Part shown: in pieces, positions 1 through 8,211 of the stretch
Layout of the letters: every line of letters starts with the position of its first letter
Position numbering within the stretch: position 1 is the stretch's first letter
Source of the DNA: Pseudomonadota bacterium
Lineage (GTDB): Bacteria > Pseudomonadota > Gammaproteobacteria > Steroidobacterales > GCA-2729495
Direction: 5' to 3'
Length of the DNA stretch: 57,310 nucleotides
NCBI GenBank assembly: GCA_963204745.1
Contig: CAUJHF010000014.1
Location: 1-57,310, forward strand
Translations under genes and position numbers: made by a program
The notes under the pieces: model-generated
Seen by the model: only the letters and a program-made list of their open reading frames with translations
The model's database searches: none
Told to the model about the DNA's origin: nothing

Positions 1-25
1 GGATCAACAGAATCCCAGCAAGTTT

Positions 26-565
26 ATGACCAGACTGCAGCAAGAATACGTCGCCACCATCGTGCCGAAACTGCGTGAGCGGCTCGGTATCGCGAATGTG
101 ATGGAAGTGCCGCGGATCACCAAGATCACGCTGAACATGGGCGTGGGTGAGACCATCACGGACAAGAAAGTGATCGAGAAAGCCGTGCAGGACATGACGG
201 GCATCGCCGGCCAGAAGCCGCAGATTACGCTCGCGCGCAAATCTGTCGCAACCTTCAAGGTTCGTGAGGGTTATCCGGTAGGCTGCAAGGTCACCCTGCG
301 TCGCGGCCGCATGTACGAGTTTCTTGACCGCCTGGTCAACATTGCCATACCGCGTATACGCGACTTCCGTGGCCTGAACGGCCGGTCGTTTGATGGCCGT
401 GGCAACTACAGCATGGGCATTGAAGAGCAGATCATTTTTCCGGAAATCGACTACGACAAGATCGATACGATCCGGGGCATGGATATCACGATTACGACAA
501 CAGCGCGGACGGATGAGCACGCGCGGGCCTTGCTTGAAGCTTTTAATTTTCCTTTCCGCAAGTGA
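26..565 (+). CDS. rplE: 50S ribosomal protein L5
   Basis: Large-subunit protein L5 of the central protuberance; it binds 5S rRNA and contacts the P-site tRNA. The 179 residues equal the usual proteobacterial length. Typical stretches are ITLNMGVGE near residue 35, the GQKP/ARKS segment near 70-80, and the [11 protein letters not shown] and FPEIDYDK stretches in the second half, ending FPFRK. The ATG start aligns with other L5 proteins. The 25 bases before it show no clear Shine-Dalgarno, which fits translational coupling to an rplX lying outside the window. It opens the visible part of the spc operon, with rpsN 16 bases downstream. Confidence 0.98.
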   Translation: MTRLQQEYVATIVPKLRERLGIANVMEVPRITKITLNMGVGETITDKKVIEKAVQDMTGIAGQKPQITLARKSVATFKVREGYPVGCKVTLRRGRMYEFLDRLVNIAIPRIRDFRGLNGRSFDGRGNYSMGIEEQIIFPEIDYDKIDTIRGMDITITTTARTDEHARALLEAFNFPFRK

Positions 566-581
566 CGGGATAGATACGAAT

Positions 582-887
582 ATGGCCAAAAAATCGATGG
601 TTCTCCGGGACGTGAAACGGGCAAAACTCGTGCAGCGCTACGCAAAGAAGCGCCAGGAGCTGAAAGCCATAATCGCCAGCCCGAAGTCTCGCCCGGAAGA
701 CAAGCAGACGGCGCAGGAAAAGTTGCAGTCGCTGCCGCGGGACTCGAGTCCGAGTCGCATGCGGAGCCGTTGCGCAATTACCGGAAGGTCGCGTGGCTAC
801 TACCAGAAGTTTGGTCTGTCTCGTACCAAGCTTCGCGAGCTCACGCTGGAAGGCAATATTCCGGGCATGCGCAAGGCCAGTTGGTAA
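582..887 (+). CDS. rpsN: 30S ribosomal protein S14
   Basis: Small-subunit head protein S14, 101 residues, the long zinc-free form: the CxxC pairs of the short zinc form are absent and the only cysteine is in [11 protein letters not shown]. The C-terminal block [14 protein letters not shown], the LREL segment and the end PGMRKASW are diagnostic. The ATG at 582 was chosen because it gives the standard N-terminus [10 protein letters not shown]; the frame is open further upstream inside rplE but that part is not conserved. It is the second gene of the visible spc operon. The 73 bases that follow contain a hairpin before rpsH. Confidence 0.97.
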   Translation: MAKKSMVLRDVKRAKLVQRYAKKRQELKAIIASPKSRPEDKQTAQEKLQSLPRDSSPSRMRSRCAITGRSRGYYQKFGLSRTKLRELTLEGNIPGMRKASW

Positions 888-899
888 ACGGATCAGCAA

Positions 900-921
900 C
901 CTGTCCGGCTGAGCCGGCAGG
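900..921 (+). other. Hairpin between rpsN and rpsH
   Basis: Left arm CCTG-T-CCGGC (900-909) pairs with right arm GCCGGCAGG (913-921), leaving one bulged T and a TGA loop: nine base pairs, mostly G-C. No T-run follows, so it is unlikely to be a terminator. It could stabilise or process the polycistronic mRNA, or be a protein-binding site. The function is unknown. Confidence 0.45.
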
Positions 922-960
922 CTGCGAAATAACAGCAGACAGAAGCGAGTAAACGAATCC

Positions 961-1359
961 ATGAGCATCTCCGACCCGATCGCCGACATGCTGACCCGCA
1001 TCCGGAATGGCCAGAGGGTTTCCCTGCCTTCCGTGACCATGCCTTCTTCGACGAAGAAGGAGTCCATTGCGAAGGTGTTGCTGGATGAAGGCTATATCGC
1101 TTCGTATCGCGTGGAGCCGGGTGAGAACAACAAGCCGGTTCTGCAGATCGAGCTCAAGTACTTTGAAGGACGCCCCGTAATCGATGAGATACGGCGTGTC
1201 AGTCGTTCGGGGCTCCGCATCTACCGTGGCAAAAGCGATGTGCCGAAGGTCCAGGGCGGCCTTGGAATTGCGATTGTCTCTACGTCGGCGGGTGTAATGA
1301 GCGACCGTGCGGCCCGCGCTGGCGGGCATGGCGGAGAAGTGCTCTGCATCGTTTCCTGA
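961..1359 (+). CDS. rpsH: 30S ribosomal protein S8
   Basis: S8 binds the central domain of 16S rRNA; in E. coli it also represses translation of its own operon by binding the spc mRNA. The 132 residues match the family. The N-terminus [14 protein letters not shown] and the C-terminal signature [19 protein letters not shown] are typical. The ATG at 961 gives the conserved N-terminus. It sits between rpsN and rplF in standard order. The E. coli S8 target lies at the start of rplE; I could not identify an equivalent fold here, but a hairpin lies directly upstream at 900-921. Confidence 0.98.
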   Translation: MSISDPIADMLTRIRNGQRVSLPSVTMPSSTKKESIAKVLLDEGYIASYRVEPGENNKPVLQIELKYFEGRPVIDEIRRVSRSGLRIYRGKSDVPKVQGGLGIAIVSTSAGVMSDRAARAGGHGGEVLCIVS

Positions 1360-1391
1360 TGCTGGCTGAATACAAATCCGGGATGAACTAG

Positions 1392-1925
1392 ATGTCCAGA
1401 GTCGCAAAAAAACCCGTGCTGCTGCCGAAGGGGGTCGAGATGACCCAGGCGGCAGGTACGGTCAAGGTAAAGGGCCCGAAGGGCGAGCTGCAGCTGTCGC
1501 TCAGCGCCGATGTGGAATTGAACATTGCCGACGATCAGGCCAATGTCAGTAGTCGCAAGCCGGAGCAGCGTGCATGGGCCATTGCGGGTACCACCCGTGC
1601 CTTGCTCGCCAACATGGTTGAAGGCGTCTCCAAGGGGTTTGAACGGAAGCTCGAGCTGGTCGGCGTCGGCTATCGCGCCCAGGCGCAAGGCAAGAAGCTC
1701 AATCTGACGCTGGGTTTTTCGCACCCGGTGGCGTATGCGGTTCCCGATGGCATCACCATCGATACCCCGAGCCAGACGGAAATCCTGATCAAGGGCGCAG
1801 ACAAGCATCAGGTCGGCCAGGTGGCCGCTGATATCCGCAGTTATCGCCCGCCCGAGCCCTATAAAGGCAAGGGTGTGCGGTATTCCACAGAACGAGTTGT
1901 GCTCAAGGAGGCGAAGAAGAAGTAG
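1392..1925 (+). CDS. rplF: 50S ribosomal protein L6
   Basis: L6 lies near the sarcin-ricin loop and the factor-binding site of the 50S subunit. It has 177 residues, the standard length, with two repeated domains. The N-terminus [14 protein letters not shown] and the C-terminal hallmark [16 protein letters not shown] are family-diagnostic. The start ATG follows rpsH by 32 bases and rplR begins 44 bases after the stop. Nothing unusual is visible. Confidence 0.98.
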   Translation: MSRVAKKPVLLPKGVEMTQAAGTVKVKGPKGELQLSLSADVELNIADDQANVSSRKPEQRAWAIAGTTRALLANMVEGVSKGFERKLELVGVGYRAQAQGKKLNLTLGFSHPVAYAVPDGITIDTPSQTEILIKGADKHQVGQVAADIRSYRPPEPYKGKGVRYSTERVVLKEAKKK

Positions 1926-1969
1926 GTGCCAGGTTGAGCTAAACCAACACCACTTGCTTCAGAGGCGCT

Positions 1970-2323
1970 ATGACCAAAAACGACAACAGACTGAGACGTG
2001 CCCGGCGGTCCCGTGCAAAGATCCGCGAGCTCGGCGTTGCCCGGCTCACGATTCACCGGACTCCGCGGCACATGTATGCGCAGATCATCGGGCCCGATGG
2101 CGGTACGGTGGTGGTTTCGGCATCGACCTTGCAAAAGGATGTGCGCGAAGCGCTCGACGGCACCGGCAACATCGCCGCCGCGGCGGTGGTTGGCCGGTCT
2201 ATAGCCGAAAAGGCAAAGGCGGCTGGCGTCACGCGCGTGGCGTTCGACCGGTCCGGTTTTCAGTATCACGGGCGCGTCAAGGCATTGGCTGAAGCGGCTC
2301 GCGAAAACGGCTTGGAGTTCTGA
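1970..2323 (+). CDS. rplR: 50S ribosomal protein L18
   Basis: L18 binds 5S rRNA together with L5 and L25. The protein has 117 residues, as in E. coli, with a basic N-terminal tail ([12 protein letters not shown]), the central segment [12 protein letters not shown], and the end [26 protein letters not shown] split between the two C-terminal helices. The stop codon lies two bases before the GTG of rpsE, so the two genes are probably translationally coupled. Standard place in the spc operon. Confidence 0.97.
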   Translation: MTKNDNRLRRARRSRAKIRELGVARLTIHRTPRHMYAQIIGPDGGTVVVSASTLQKDVREALDGTGNIAAAAVVGRSIAEKAKAAGVTRVAFDRSGFQYHGRVKALAEAARENGLEF

Positions 2324-2325
2324 TA

Positions 2326-2853
2326 GTGGCGCGTAGACAGGAAGGTTTGGGCCAGGGCCGCTCGGGTGAAGGCGACGACTACCTCGAGAAGCTCGTTGCG
2401 GTTAACCGCGTGGCCAAAGTCGTCAAGGGTGGTCGCCAGTTCGGCTTTACCGCGCTGACGGTCGTCGGTGATGGCAAGGGCAAGGTTGGCTTCGGCTACG
2501 GCAAGGCGCGTGAGGTGCCAGCCGCAATCCAGAAATCCATGCAGGCCGCACGTCGCAATCTGCGCACCGTGGCGCTGAAGAAGGACACGCTGTTCTATGC
2601 GCGCACCGGTAACCACGGTTCGACGCGCGTTTACATGCAGCCAGCTTCAGACGGTACCGGAATCATCGCGGGCGGCGCGATGCGTGCGGTGTTTGAGTGT
2701 GCCGGCGTGCGCAACGTGCTGGCGAAGAGCTACGGCTCACGTAATCCGATCAATGTGGTGCGCGCCACGATGAACGCGCTCAGTGACATGTACTCGCCCG
2801 AGACGATTGCGGCCAAGCGCGGCAAGACTCTGGCGGAAATTACCGGCGCCTGA
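2326..2853 (+). CDS. rpsE: 30S ribosomal protein S5
   Basis: S5 contributes to decoding accuracy and mRNA entry in the 30S subunit. It has 175 residues with the double-stranded RNA-binding N-terminal domain ([26 protein letters not shown]) and the C-terminal ribosomal fold ([13 protein letters not shown], the [12 protein letters not shown] segment). It starts with GTG at 2326, two bases after the rplR stop; the resulting MARR N-terminus fits. Non-ATG starts recur across this window (secY, ybeY, lnt, leuS, rng). Confidence 0.97.
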   Translation: MARRQEGLGQGRSGEGDDYLEKLVAVNRVAKVVKGGRQFGFTALTVVGDGKGKVGFGYGKAREVPAAIQKSMQAARRNLRTVALKKDTLFYARTGNHGSTRVYMQPASDGTGIIAGGAMRAVFECAGVRNVLAKSYGSRNPINVVRATMNALSDMYSPETIAAKRGKTLAEITGA

Positions 2854-2897
2854 GTCGGACTGACCAGGAATTCCGGGTTCAAGGAAACGGTGCGCTA

Positions 2898-3086
2898 ATG
2901 GCAAAGCCCAAGCAGCTGAAAGTTACGCTCGTAAAGAGCAAGTTTGGTCGTCTCCCGAAGCATCGGGCCTGCGTTTCAGGTCTCGGTCTGCGGCGGATGC
3001 ACCACTCGGTTCTGGTCGACGACACGCCGGAGAATCGCGGCATGGTCAATCGCATCGCTTATATGTTGCGTGTAGAGCAGGCCTGA
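2898..3086 (+). CDS. rpmD: 50S ribosomal protein L30
   Basis: Small 50S protein of 62 residues, slightly longer than E. coli L30 (59). The pattern [19 protein letters not shown] followed by [10 protein letters not shown] and the tail [11 protein letters not shown] matches the bacterial L30 family. L30 is absent from some bacterial lineages but normal in Gammaproteobacteria. It lies between rpsE and rplO as usual, with short gaps of 44 and 17 bases. Confidence 0.95.
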   Translation: MAKPKQLKVTLVKSKFGRLPKHRACVSGLGLRRMHHSVLVDDTPENRGMVNRIAYMLRVEQA

Positions 3087-3103
3087 GAGACAAGGAAGCA
3101 GAT

Positions 3104-3532
3104 ATGAAGCTGAACACGCTTAAGCCCGGGTCCAGAAAGGCACCGAAACGCGTTGGTCGCGGCAGTTCCGCCGGCCAGGGCAAGACCTGCGGCCGTGGCC
3201 ACAAGGGTCAGTCGGCGCGTGCCGGCGGTTATCACAAGGTCGGCTTCGAAGGCGGCCAGATGCCGTTGCAGCGGCGCCTGCCGAAGATCGGCTTCGTATC
3301 GCAGATGATTGGCGCGACTGCTGAAGTTCGTTTGCATGAACTTGAGCGTGTAAAGGCAGACGTAATCGATCTGGCCAGCCTGAAGGATGCCGGCATCGTG
3401 TCGCGGGAAGCCGAAAAGGCCAAGGTGATCAGCTCCGGCAAGATCGCCAAGGCAGTAAAGGTGCGTGGTATCAAGGTCACGCCAGGGGCCCGCAAGGCCA
3501 TTGAAGCTGCCGGCGGCAGCATCGAAGAATAA
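3104..3532 (+). CDS. rplO: 50S ribosomal protein L15
   Basis: L15 is an assembly protein of the 50S subunit. It has 142 residues (family about 144). The Gly/Arg-rich N-terminal extension ([28 protein letters not shown]) and [14 protein letters not shown] are diagnostic; the C-terminal globular part ends in [14 protein letters not shown]. It precedes secY by 23 bases, the normal arrangement that couples ribosome synthesis to the translocon. Confidence 0.97.
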   Translation: MKLNTLKPGSRKAPKRVGRGSSAGQGKTCGRGHKGQSARAGGYHKVGFEGGQMPLQRRLPKIGFVSQMIGATAEVRLHELERVKADVIDLASLKDAGIVSREAEKAKVISSGKIAKAVKVRGIKVTPGARKAIEAAGGSIEE

Positions 3533-3555
3533 TTGCAGGACTGACGGAATACATC

Positions 3556-4899
3556 GTGGCAAAAGGCGGAAAGGCAAATCCTGCGGCGACTCTCGGCGAA
3601 GCCCCGCGCTTCACCGAGCTGCGCAAGCGCCTGTTTTTCCTGCTAGGCGCCCTCGTGGTCTACCGTATCGGCACCTTTATCCCCGTCCCTGGTATCGACC
3701 CGGAAGCCCTGGCGCGCTTCTTCGAGCAGCAGTCCGGCACGATACTCGCGATGTTCAACATGTTTTCGGGCGGTGCGCTTGAGCGTCTGAGCATTTTTGC
3801 GCTGGGCGTGATGCCCTATATCTCGGCTTCGATCATTGTGCAGATGGCCGGTATGGTTATTCCGCAGTTGAGCCAGTTGCGCAAGGAAGGCGAGTCGGGG
3901 CGGCGCAAGCTGACGCAGTACACGCGCTTTGGCACGGTCGGGCTGGCTCTTGTGCAGTCCATCGGCGCAGCTGTCGCGCTGCAGAATCAGTCGGTCGTGA
4001 TCAATCCTGGCCCCAATTTTGTCTTCACGGCTGCTGTAACGCTGGTTACCGGGACGATGTTCCTGATGTGGCTCGGTGAGCAGATTACCGAGCGCGGTCT
4101 GGGTAATGGCATTTCGATGATCATTCTGGCCAGCATCATCTCCGGCCTGCCGGCCGCCATCGGCGGCACCCTCGAACTCGTAAATACCGGTGAAATGAAC
4201 CCGGCCATCGCACTCATCCTCGTCTTGCTGGTGATTGCGGTCACCGCTTTCGTGGTGTACATGGAGCGCGGCCAGCGCAGGATTACCGTCAACTATGCGC
4301 GCCGCCAGCAGGGCCGTCGGGTCTACGCCGGTCAGTCCAGCCACCTGCCCTTCAAGATCAACATGTCGGGCGTCATCCCGCCAATCTTTGCCTCCAGCAT
4401 CATTCTGTTTCCGGCCACAATCGCCGGCTGGTTCGGTACCACCCAGGGCTTCGGCTGGCTGCAGACGCTTTCTGCGGAACTCTCGCCGGGTCAGCCGATC
4501 TACATCATGCTGTATGCGAGCATGATCATGTTTTTCTGCTTTTTCTATACGGCACTGGTGTTTAATTCCCGCGAGACTGCCGACAACCTGAAGAAGAGCG
4601 GCGCGTTTATTCCCGGTATCCGGCCGGGGCAGCAGACGTCCGAGTACATCGACAAGGTACTCACACGGCTGACCTTCTGGGGCGGCCTCTATGTGGTGGC
4701 GGTCTGTATGCTGCCGGAGTTCATGATTCTCTACTGGCGGGTACCGTTCTATTTCGGCGGAACCTCGCTGATGATCATCGTCGTAGTCACGATGGACTTC
4801 ATGGCGCAACTTCAGGCGCACACGATGTCTCATCAATACGACAGCATGCTGAAGAAGGCCAATTTCAGCGGCATTGGACGGGCTGGTCAGATCCGTTAA
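3556..4899 (+). CDS. secY: Preprotein translocase subunit SecY
   Basis: The channel subunit of the SecYEG translocon in the inner membrane, 447 residues with ten expected membrane segments. Typical features are the N-terminal [19 protein letters not shown] helix, [17 protein letters not shown], the cytoplasmic loop with [32 protein letters not shown], and a C-terminal region with [13 protein letters not shown] that contacts SecA and the ribosome. It starts with GTG at 3556. Last membrane-protein gene of the spc operon, followed at once by rpmJ. Confidence 0.98.
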   Translation: MAKGGKANPAATLGEAPRFTELRKRLFFLLGALVVYRIGTFIPVPGIDPEALARFFEQQSGTILAMFNMFSGGALERLSIFALGVMPYISASIIVQMAGMVIPQLSQLRKEGESGRRKLTQYTRFGTVGLALVQSIGAAVALQNQSVVINPGPNFVFTAAVTLVTGTMFLMWLGEQITERGLGNGISMIILASIISGLPAAIGGTLELVNTGEMNPAIALILVLLVIAVTAFVVYMERGQRRITVNYARRQQGRRVYAGQSSHLPFKINMSGVIPPIFASSIILFPATIAGWFGTTQGFGWLQTLSAELSPGQPIYIMLYASMIMFFCFFYTALVFNSRETADNLKKSGAFIPGIRPGQQTSEYIDKVLTRLTFWGGLYVVAVCMLPEFMILYWRVPFYFGGTSLMIIVVVTMDFMAQLQAHTMSHQYDSMLKKANFSGIGRAGQIR

Positions 4900-4923
4900 G
4901 AAGCTGGCCACAGGAGTACATAT

Positions 4924-5037
4924 ATGAAAGTCCGGGCATCAGTGAAGAAGATCTGCAGAAACTGCAAGATCGTTCGGCGTAATCGCGTGGTACGGGTGAT
5001 CTGCAGCGATCCCCGTCACAAGCAGCGCCAGGGTTAA
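4924..5037 (+). CDS. rpmJ: 50S ribosomal protein L36
   Basis: A 37-residue protein read directly from the [18 protein letters not shown] at the start, [10 protein letters not shown] at the end. Cys11, Cys14, Cys27 and His32 form the zinc ribbon, so this is the zinc-binding (C+) L36 paralogue. Many proteobacteria hold a second, zinc-free copy elsewhere, induced under zinc starvation; none is visible in this window. It lies between secY and rpsM as usual. The leader GCCACAGGAGTACATAT carries a good AGGAG. Confidence 0.96.
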   Translation: MKVRASVKKICRNCKIVRRNRVVRVICSDPRHKQRQG

Positions 5038-5065
5038 TGGCTCCGGTTACTGGAGAGCAGGTGTA

Positions 5066-5422
5066 ATGGCACGTATAGCTGGCATCAACATCCCCCCCAA
5101 CAAGCATGTGGGGATTGCGTTAACGCATATTTTCGGCGTCGGACGGCAGCGCGCCCTCGATGTCTGCGAGGCATCGGGTATTGCACCTGACGTCAAGGTG
5201 AAGGATCTCACCGAGCCCGAAGTCGAACGGATCCGCGGCGAGATCGCGCGGTTCCCGGTCGAGGGTGATCTGCGCCGGGAAGTGTCCATGAGCATCAAGC
5301 GCCTCATGGATCTCGGCTGTTACCGGGGCATCCGCCATCGTAAGGGTCTGCCGATGCGAGGGCAGCGTACGCGTACCAATGCGAGGACCCGCAAAGGTCC
5401 GCGCCGGGCAATCAGAAGATAG
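5066..5422 (+). CDS. rpsM: 30S ribosomal protein S13
   Basis: S13 in the head of the 30S subunit contacts the P-site tRNA and forms bridges to the 50S. It has 118 residues; family signatures are [20 protein letters not shown] near the N-terminus, the RRLMD-like [13 protein letters not shown] segment, and the basic C-terminal block [20 protein letters not shown]. First gene of the alpha operon (rpsM-rpsK-rpsD-rpoA-rplQ). In E. coli this operon is autoregulated by S4 through a leader pseudoknot; the 28-base leader here is too short to hold that fold unaided. Confidence 0.98.
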   Translation: MARIAGINIPPNKHVGIALTHIFGVGRQRALDVCEASGIAPDVKVKDLTEPEVERIRGEIARFPVEGDLRREVSMSIKRLMDLGCYRGIRHRKGLPMRGQRTRTNARTRKGPRRAIRR

Positions 5423-5428
5423 CTGGAC

Positions 5429-5453
5429 GGTGATCGTCACCGGCTGCCGGTGA
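5429..5453 (+). promoter_or_regulatory. Two mutually exclusive hairpins between rpsM and rpsK
   Basis: GGTGA (5429-5433) can pair with TCACC (5437-5441) over a TCG loop. Alternatively TCACCGG (5437-5443) can pair with CCGGTGA (5447-5453) over a CTG loop. Both stems are perfect but share 5437-5441, so only one can form at a time. There is no T-run. The geometry resembles a small switch or a pausing/processing element. The pairing is seen in the sequence; a regulatory role is inference. Confidence 0.4.
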
Positions 5454-5487
5454 TGGCGCCTGCCACGACAGGATTACAGAGAGATTT

Positions 5488-5931
5488 ATGGCACAAGAAC
5501 CCGAAACACCAGCTACCCCGGATACCCCCGAAGCGGAAACTACCGCTGCGGCTGCCACCAAGGCGCGGAAGAAGGGCAAGCGGCATGTCGTCGATGGCAT
5601 CGCTCATATCCATTCCACGTTCAACAATACGATCGTGACGATCACCGACCGGCAGGGCAACACGCTGAGCTGGGCAACGGCCGGCAGCTGTGGGTTCAAG
5701 GGCTCACGCAAGAGCACGCCGTTTGCCGCCCAGGTTGCCGCCGAACGCGCTGGTCAGGCGGCCCTCGACTATGGCGTCAAGGCGCTGGAAGTGCTGGTCA
5801 GCGGTCCGGGTCCGGGACGTGAGTCAGCGGTCCGGTCACTCAATGGTGTGGGTTTCCGTATTGGCAATATTGAAGACATCACGCCCATTCCGCACAACGG
5901 CTGTCGTCCGCCGAAGAAGCGGCGCGTTTAA
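5488..5931 (+). CDS. rpsK: 30S ribosomal protein S11 with N-terminal extension
   Basis: S11 forms part of the platform and mRNA exit region of the 30S subunit. The conserved body begins near residue 28 ([20 protein letters not shown]) and ends in the universal [15 protein letters not shown]. The ORF has 147 residues against about 129 in E. coli; the difference is an Ala/Thr/Glu/Pro-rich N-terminal extension of about 18-20 residues. The ATG at 5488 is preceded by AGAGAGATTT, a usable ribosome-binding site, so the extension looks genuine, though an internal start is not excluded. rpsD follows 11 bases on. Confidence 0.96.
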   Translation: MAQEPETPATPDTPEAETTAAAATKARKKGKRHVVDGIAHIHSTFNNTIVTITDRQGNTLSWATAGSCGFKGSRKSTPFAAQVAAERAGQAALDYGVKALEVLVSGPGPGRESAVRSLNGVGFRIGNIEDITPIPHNGCRPPKKRRV

Positions 5932-5942
5932 AGGTAAGAGTA

Positions 5943-6569
5943 ATGGCCAGATATCGTGGACCGACATGCAAGCTTGCCCGCCGGGAAGGTACAGACCTGT
6001 TCCTGAAAAGTGGCATCAAACCACTTGAAACCAAGTGCAAGCTGGAAACTCCTCCGGGAACCAAGCAGCAGGCGACCAAGAAGTCCCGCCTCTCGGGTTA
6101 CGGTCTCCAGTTGCGTGAAAAGCAGAAATTGCGGCGCATGTACGGGGTGCTGGAACGGCAGTTCCGCATTACCTATCACAAGGCTTCGCAGATGAAGGGT
6201 TCGACCGGCGAGAACCTCCTCAAGCTTCTGGAGGGGCGCCTGGACAACGTGGTCTACCGGATGGGTTTTGGTGCAACGCGTGCGGAAGCCCGTCAGCTGG
6301 TGAGCCACTGCGCGATCCTGGTCAACAAGAAAGTGGTCAATATCGCTTCGTATCAGGTTTCGGCAGGCGATACGGTTGAGGTGCGTGAGCGCTCGAGGCA
6401 GCAGCCGCGGATCAAGAACGCTATCGCGATGGCCAGCCAGGTCGGTTTCCCCGAATGGGTGCTTGTCGATGACAAGACCATGACCGGAACCCTGAAGTCC
6501 CTGCCGGCCCGGGAAGATATTCTGCCCGACGTGAACGAGAATCTCGTCGTCGAGCTGTATTCCAAGTAA
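5943..6569 (+). CDS. rpsD: 30S ribosomal protein S4
   Basis: S4 is a primary 16S rRNA-binding protein that nucleates 30S assembly; in E. coli it also represses the alpha operon. It has 208 residues. The N-terminus [20 protein letters not shown] lacks a zinc-finger CxxC pair. The S4 RNA-binding domain is visible around residues 95-160 ([30 protein letters not shown]). The start ATG follows AAAGGTAAGAGTA. Third gene of the alpha operon. Confidence 0.98.
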   Translation: MARYRGPTCKLARREGTDLFLKSGIKPLETKCKLETPPGTKQQATKKSRLSGYGLQLREKQKLRRMYGVLERQFRITYHKASQMKGSTGENLLKLLEGRLDNVVYRMGFGATRAEARQLVSHCAILVNKKVVNIASYQVSAGDTVEVRERSRQQPRIKNAIAMASQVGFPEWVLVDDKTMTGTLKSLPAREDILPDVNENLVVELYSK

Positions 6570-6595
6570 TCAATCAATCAAGAGTGGGTTCGCAT

Positions 6596-7600
6596 ATGCA
6601 ACCGTCAATCAGTGAGTTTCTGAAGCCGCGTAACGTTCGCGTGCAGGCCGAGACCGGCAACCGCGCCCGTATCGTGATTGAACCCCTTGAGCGTGGCTTC
6701 GGCCATACCCTGGGTAATGCCCTGCGTCGCGTTCTGCTCTCCAGCATGCCCGGCGCTGCCATCGTTGAGGCGGAAATCGAAGGCGTGCTCCACGAGTACA
6801 CCAGCATCGAGGGTGTACAGGAAGACGTCGTTGAAATCCTGCTCAACCTCAAGGGCGTCGCATTGCGGATGCATGCCCGGGACCGCGTCGAACTGACCCT
6901 GCATCGCAAGGGTCCCGGCCCGGTGACCGCTGGCGACATCACGACTGATCACGATGTGGAAGTCGTCAACCCGCGGCATGTGATTGCCAACCTGACCAAT
7001 GCCGGCGAACTGAAGATCCTGTTGACCGTCGAGCGTGGCCGTGGTTACCGGGCTGCTACCCAGCAGGTCGATGCAGAAGGCCAGACTACCGCCACCATCG
7101 GTCATCTGCGCCTCGACGCATCGTTCAGCCCTGTGCGCAAGGTTACCTATACCGTTGAGGCGGCGCGTGTTGAGCAGCGTACGGACCTCGACAAGCTGGT
7201 GCTTGATGTAGAGACCAACGGCACCATCAATCCGGAAGACGCGATCCGGCGCGCCGGCACGATCCTCAAGGATCAGCTCGATGTGTTTCTGGAACTGCGT
7301 GGTCAGGACGAAACCGCTGCGTCGACCACCGAATCGCAGATCGAACCGATCCTGCTGCGTCCGGTCGATGAGCTCGAGCTGACGGTGCGGTCGGCGAACT
7401 GCCTCAAGGCGGAGAATATCAACTACATCGGGGACCTGGTTCAGCGCACTGAAGTCGAGCTGCTGCGGACGCCGAACCTCGGCAAGAAGTCGCTTACCGA
7501 GATCAAGGAAGTCCTGGAAAGCCATGGGTTGTCGCTGGGAATGCGTGTCGAGAGCTGGCCACCGCCGGGCCTCCTCAAGCACGACGAGCAGGCAGCCTGA
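6596..7600 (+). CDS. rpoA: RNA polymerase alpha subunit
   Basis: Alpha subunit, 334 residues. The N-terminal dimerisation and assembly domain ([20 protein letters not shown] near residue 32, [15 protein letters not shown] near 190) is joined by a linker to the C-terminal domain, about 250-315 ([33 protein letters not shown]), which binds UP elements and activators. I chose the ATG at 6596 because [12 protein letters not shown] aligns with E. coli MQGSVTEFLKPR; an in-frame GTG at 6584 would add four residues. Fourth gene of the alpha operon. Confidence 0.97.
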   Translation: MQPSISEFLKPRNVRVQAETGNRARIVIEPLERGFGHTLGNALRRVLLSSMPGAAIVEAEIEGVLHEYTSIEGVQEDVVEILLNLKGVALRMHARDRVELTLHRKGPGPVTAGDITTDHDVEVVNPRHVIANLTNAGELKILLTVERGRGYRAATQQVDAEGQTTATIGHLRLDASFSPVRKVTYTVEAARVEQRTDLDKLVLDVETNGTINPEDAIRRAGTILKDQLDVFLELRGQDETAASTTESQIEPILLRPVDELELTVRSANCLKAENINYIGDLVQRTEVELLRTPNLGKKSLTEIKEVLESHGLSLGMRVESWPPPGLLKHDEQAA

Positions 7601-7608
7601 GTAAACGC

Positions 7609-7628
7609 CCGGGTCAGTATTGATCCGG
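7609..7628 (+). other. Hairpin between rpoA and rplQ
   Basis: CCGGGTC (7609-7615) can pair with GATCCGG (7622-7628), six Watson-Crick pairs plus one G-T, with a six-base loop. No T-run follows. It may mark a processing or mRNA-stability site between two genes made in different amounts. Low certainty. Confidence 0.3.
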
Positions 7629-7659
7629 CGAATCTGAAGATTTAACGGAATTTGTCACC

Positions 7660-8151
7660 ATGATGCACCGTAAGGCCGGCCGTGCGCTCGGCAGAAAGAG
7701 CAGCCACCGGACAGCCATGTACCGCAATATGGCCGCTTCGCTGATTTGCGAGGAGACCATCCGCACGACTGTACCGAAAGCCAAGGAACTGCGGCGCGTC
7801 ATCGAGCCCCTGATCACGCTGGCGAAGGAAGACGGACTGGCACGCCGCCGTCTGGCTTTCTCGCGTCTGCGCGACCGGACCTCGGTGGGCAAGCTGTTCA
7901 ACGAACTCGGTCCGCGCTTCAAGAGCCGGCCCGGTGGCTATCTGCGTATCCTGAAGATGGGCTACCGCGCTGGTGACTGTGCGCCGATGGCGCTGGTCAT
8001 GCTGACCGACCGGGCTGCACCTGCTGATGCAGCACCCGAGCCGAAGGGGCGGAAGAAGGTTGCAAAGAAGGCGGCCACCAAACCGAAGGCTGAAGCGAAG
8101 ACCGCTGCCAAGCCCCGCAAGAAGGCTGCCAAGAAGGCTGCCGCTGCCTGA
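7660..8151 (+). CDS. rplQ: 50S ribosomal protein L17 with basic C-terminal tail
   Basis: L17 near the peptide exit tunnel. The core is standard: [20 protein letters not shown] at the start, [20 protein letters not shown], and the end of the core near residue 122 ([12 protein letters not shown]). E. coli L17 has 127 residues; this one has 163, with a C-terminal tail from about residue 126 made almost entirely of Lys, Ala and Pro ([19 protein letters not shown] and similar). Such tails occur in some lineages and probably contact rRNA. Last gene of the alpha operon, followed directly by a hairpin terminator. Confidence 0.97.
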   Translation: MMHRKAGRALGRKSSHRTAMYRNMAASLICEETIRTTVPKAKELRRVIEPLITLAKEDGLARRRLAFSRLRDRTSVGKLFNELGPRFKSRPGGYLRILKMGYRAGDCAPMALVMLTDRAAPADAAPEPKGRKKVAKKAATKPKAEAKTAAKPRKKAAKKAAAA

Positions 8152-8155
8152 TCAA

Positions 8156-8184
8156 CGGGCGGCCCGTTTTCCGGGCCGCCGTTT
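8156..8184 (+). terminator. Terminator hairpin after rplQ
   Basis: GGCGGCCCG (8158-8166) pairs perfectly with CGGGCCGCC (8172-8180) around a TTTTC loop, starting six bases after the rplQ stop. The T-run after the stem is short (GTTTA), so termination may be partial. It lies between converging genes, with the RND pump gene ending at 8212 on the other strand. Confidence 0.7.
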
Positions 8185-8211
8185 ACTGGCCTTTTGTTGC
8201 CCCGCCCTGTT

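Noticed and set aside
1..25. Possible end of rplX (L24) running into rplE through an ATGA overlap
   Set aside because: One frame does stop at 27-29, but the eight residues visible do not resemble an L24 C-terminus, and 25 bases are too few to decide.
3643..4911. Long open frame (422 codons) on the minus strand opposite secY
   Set aside because: His/Asp/Arg-rich with no family features; it mirrors the codon bias of secY and overlaps it completely.
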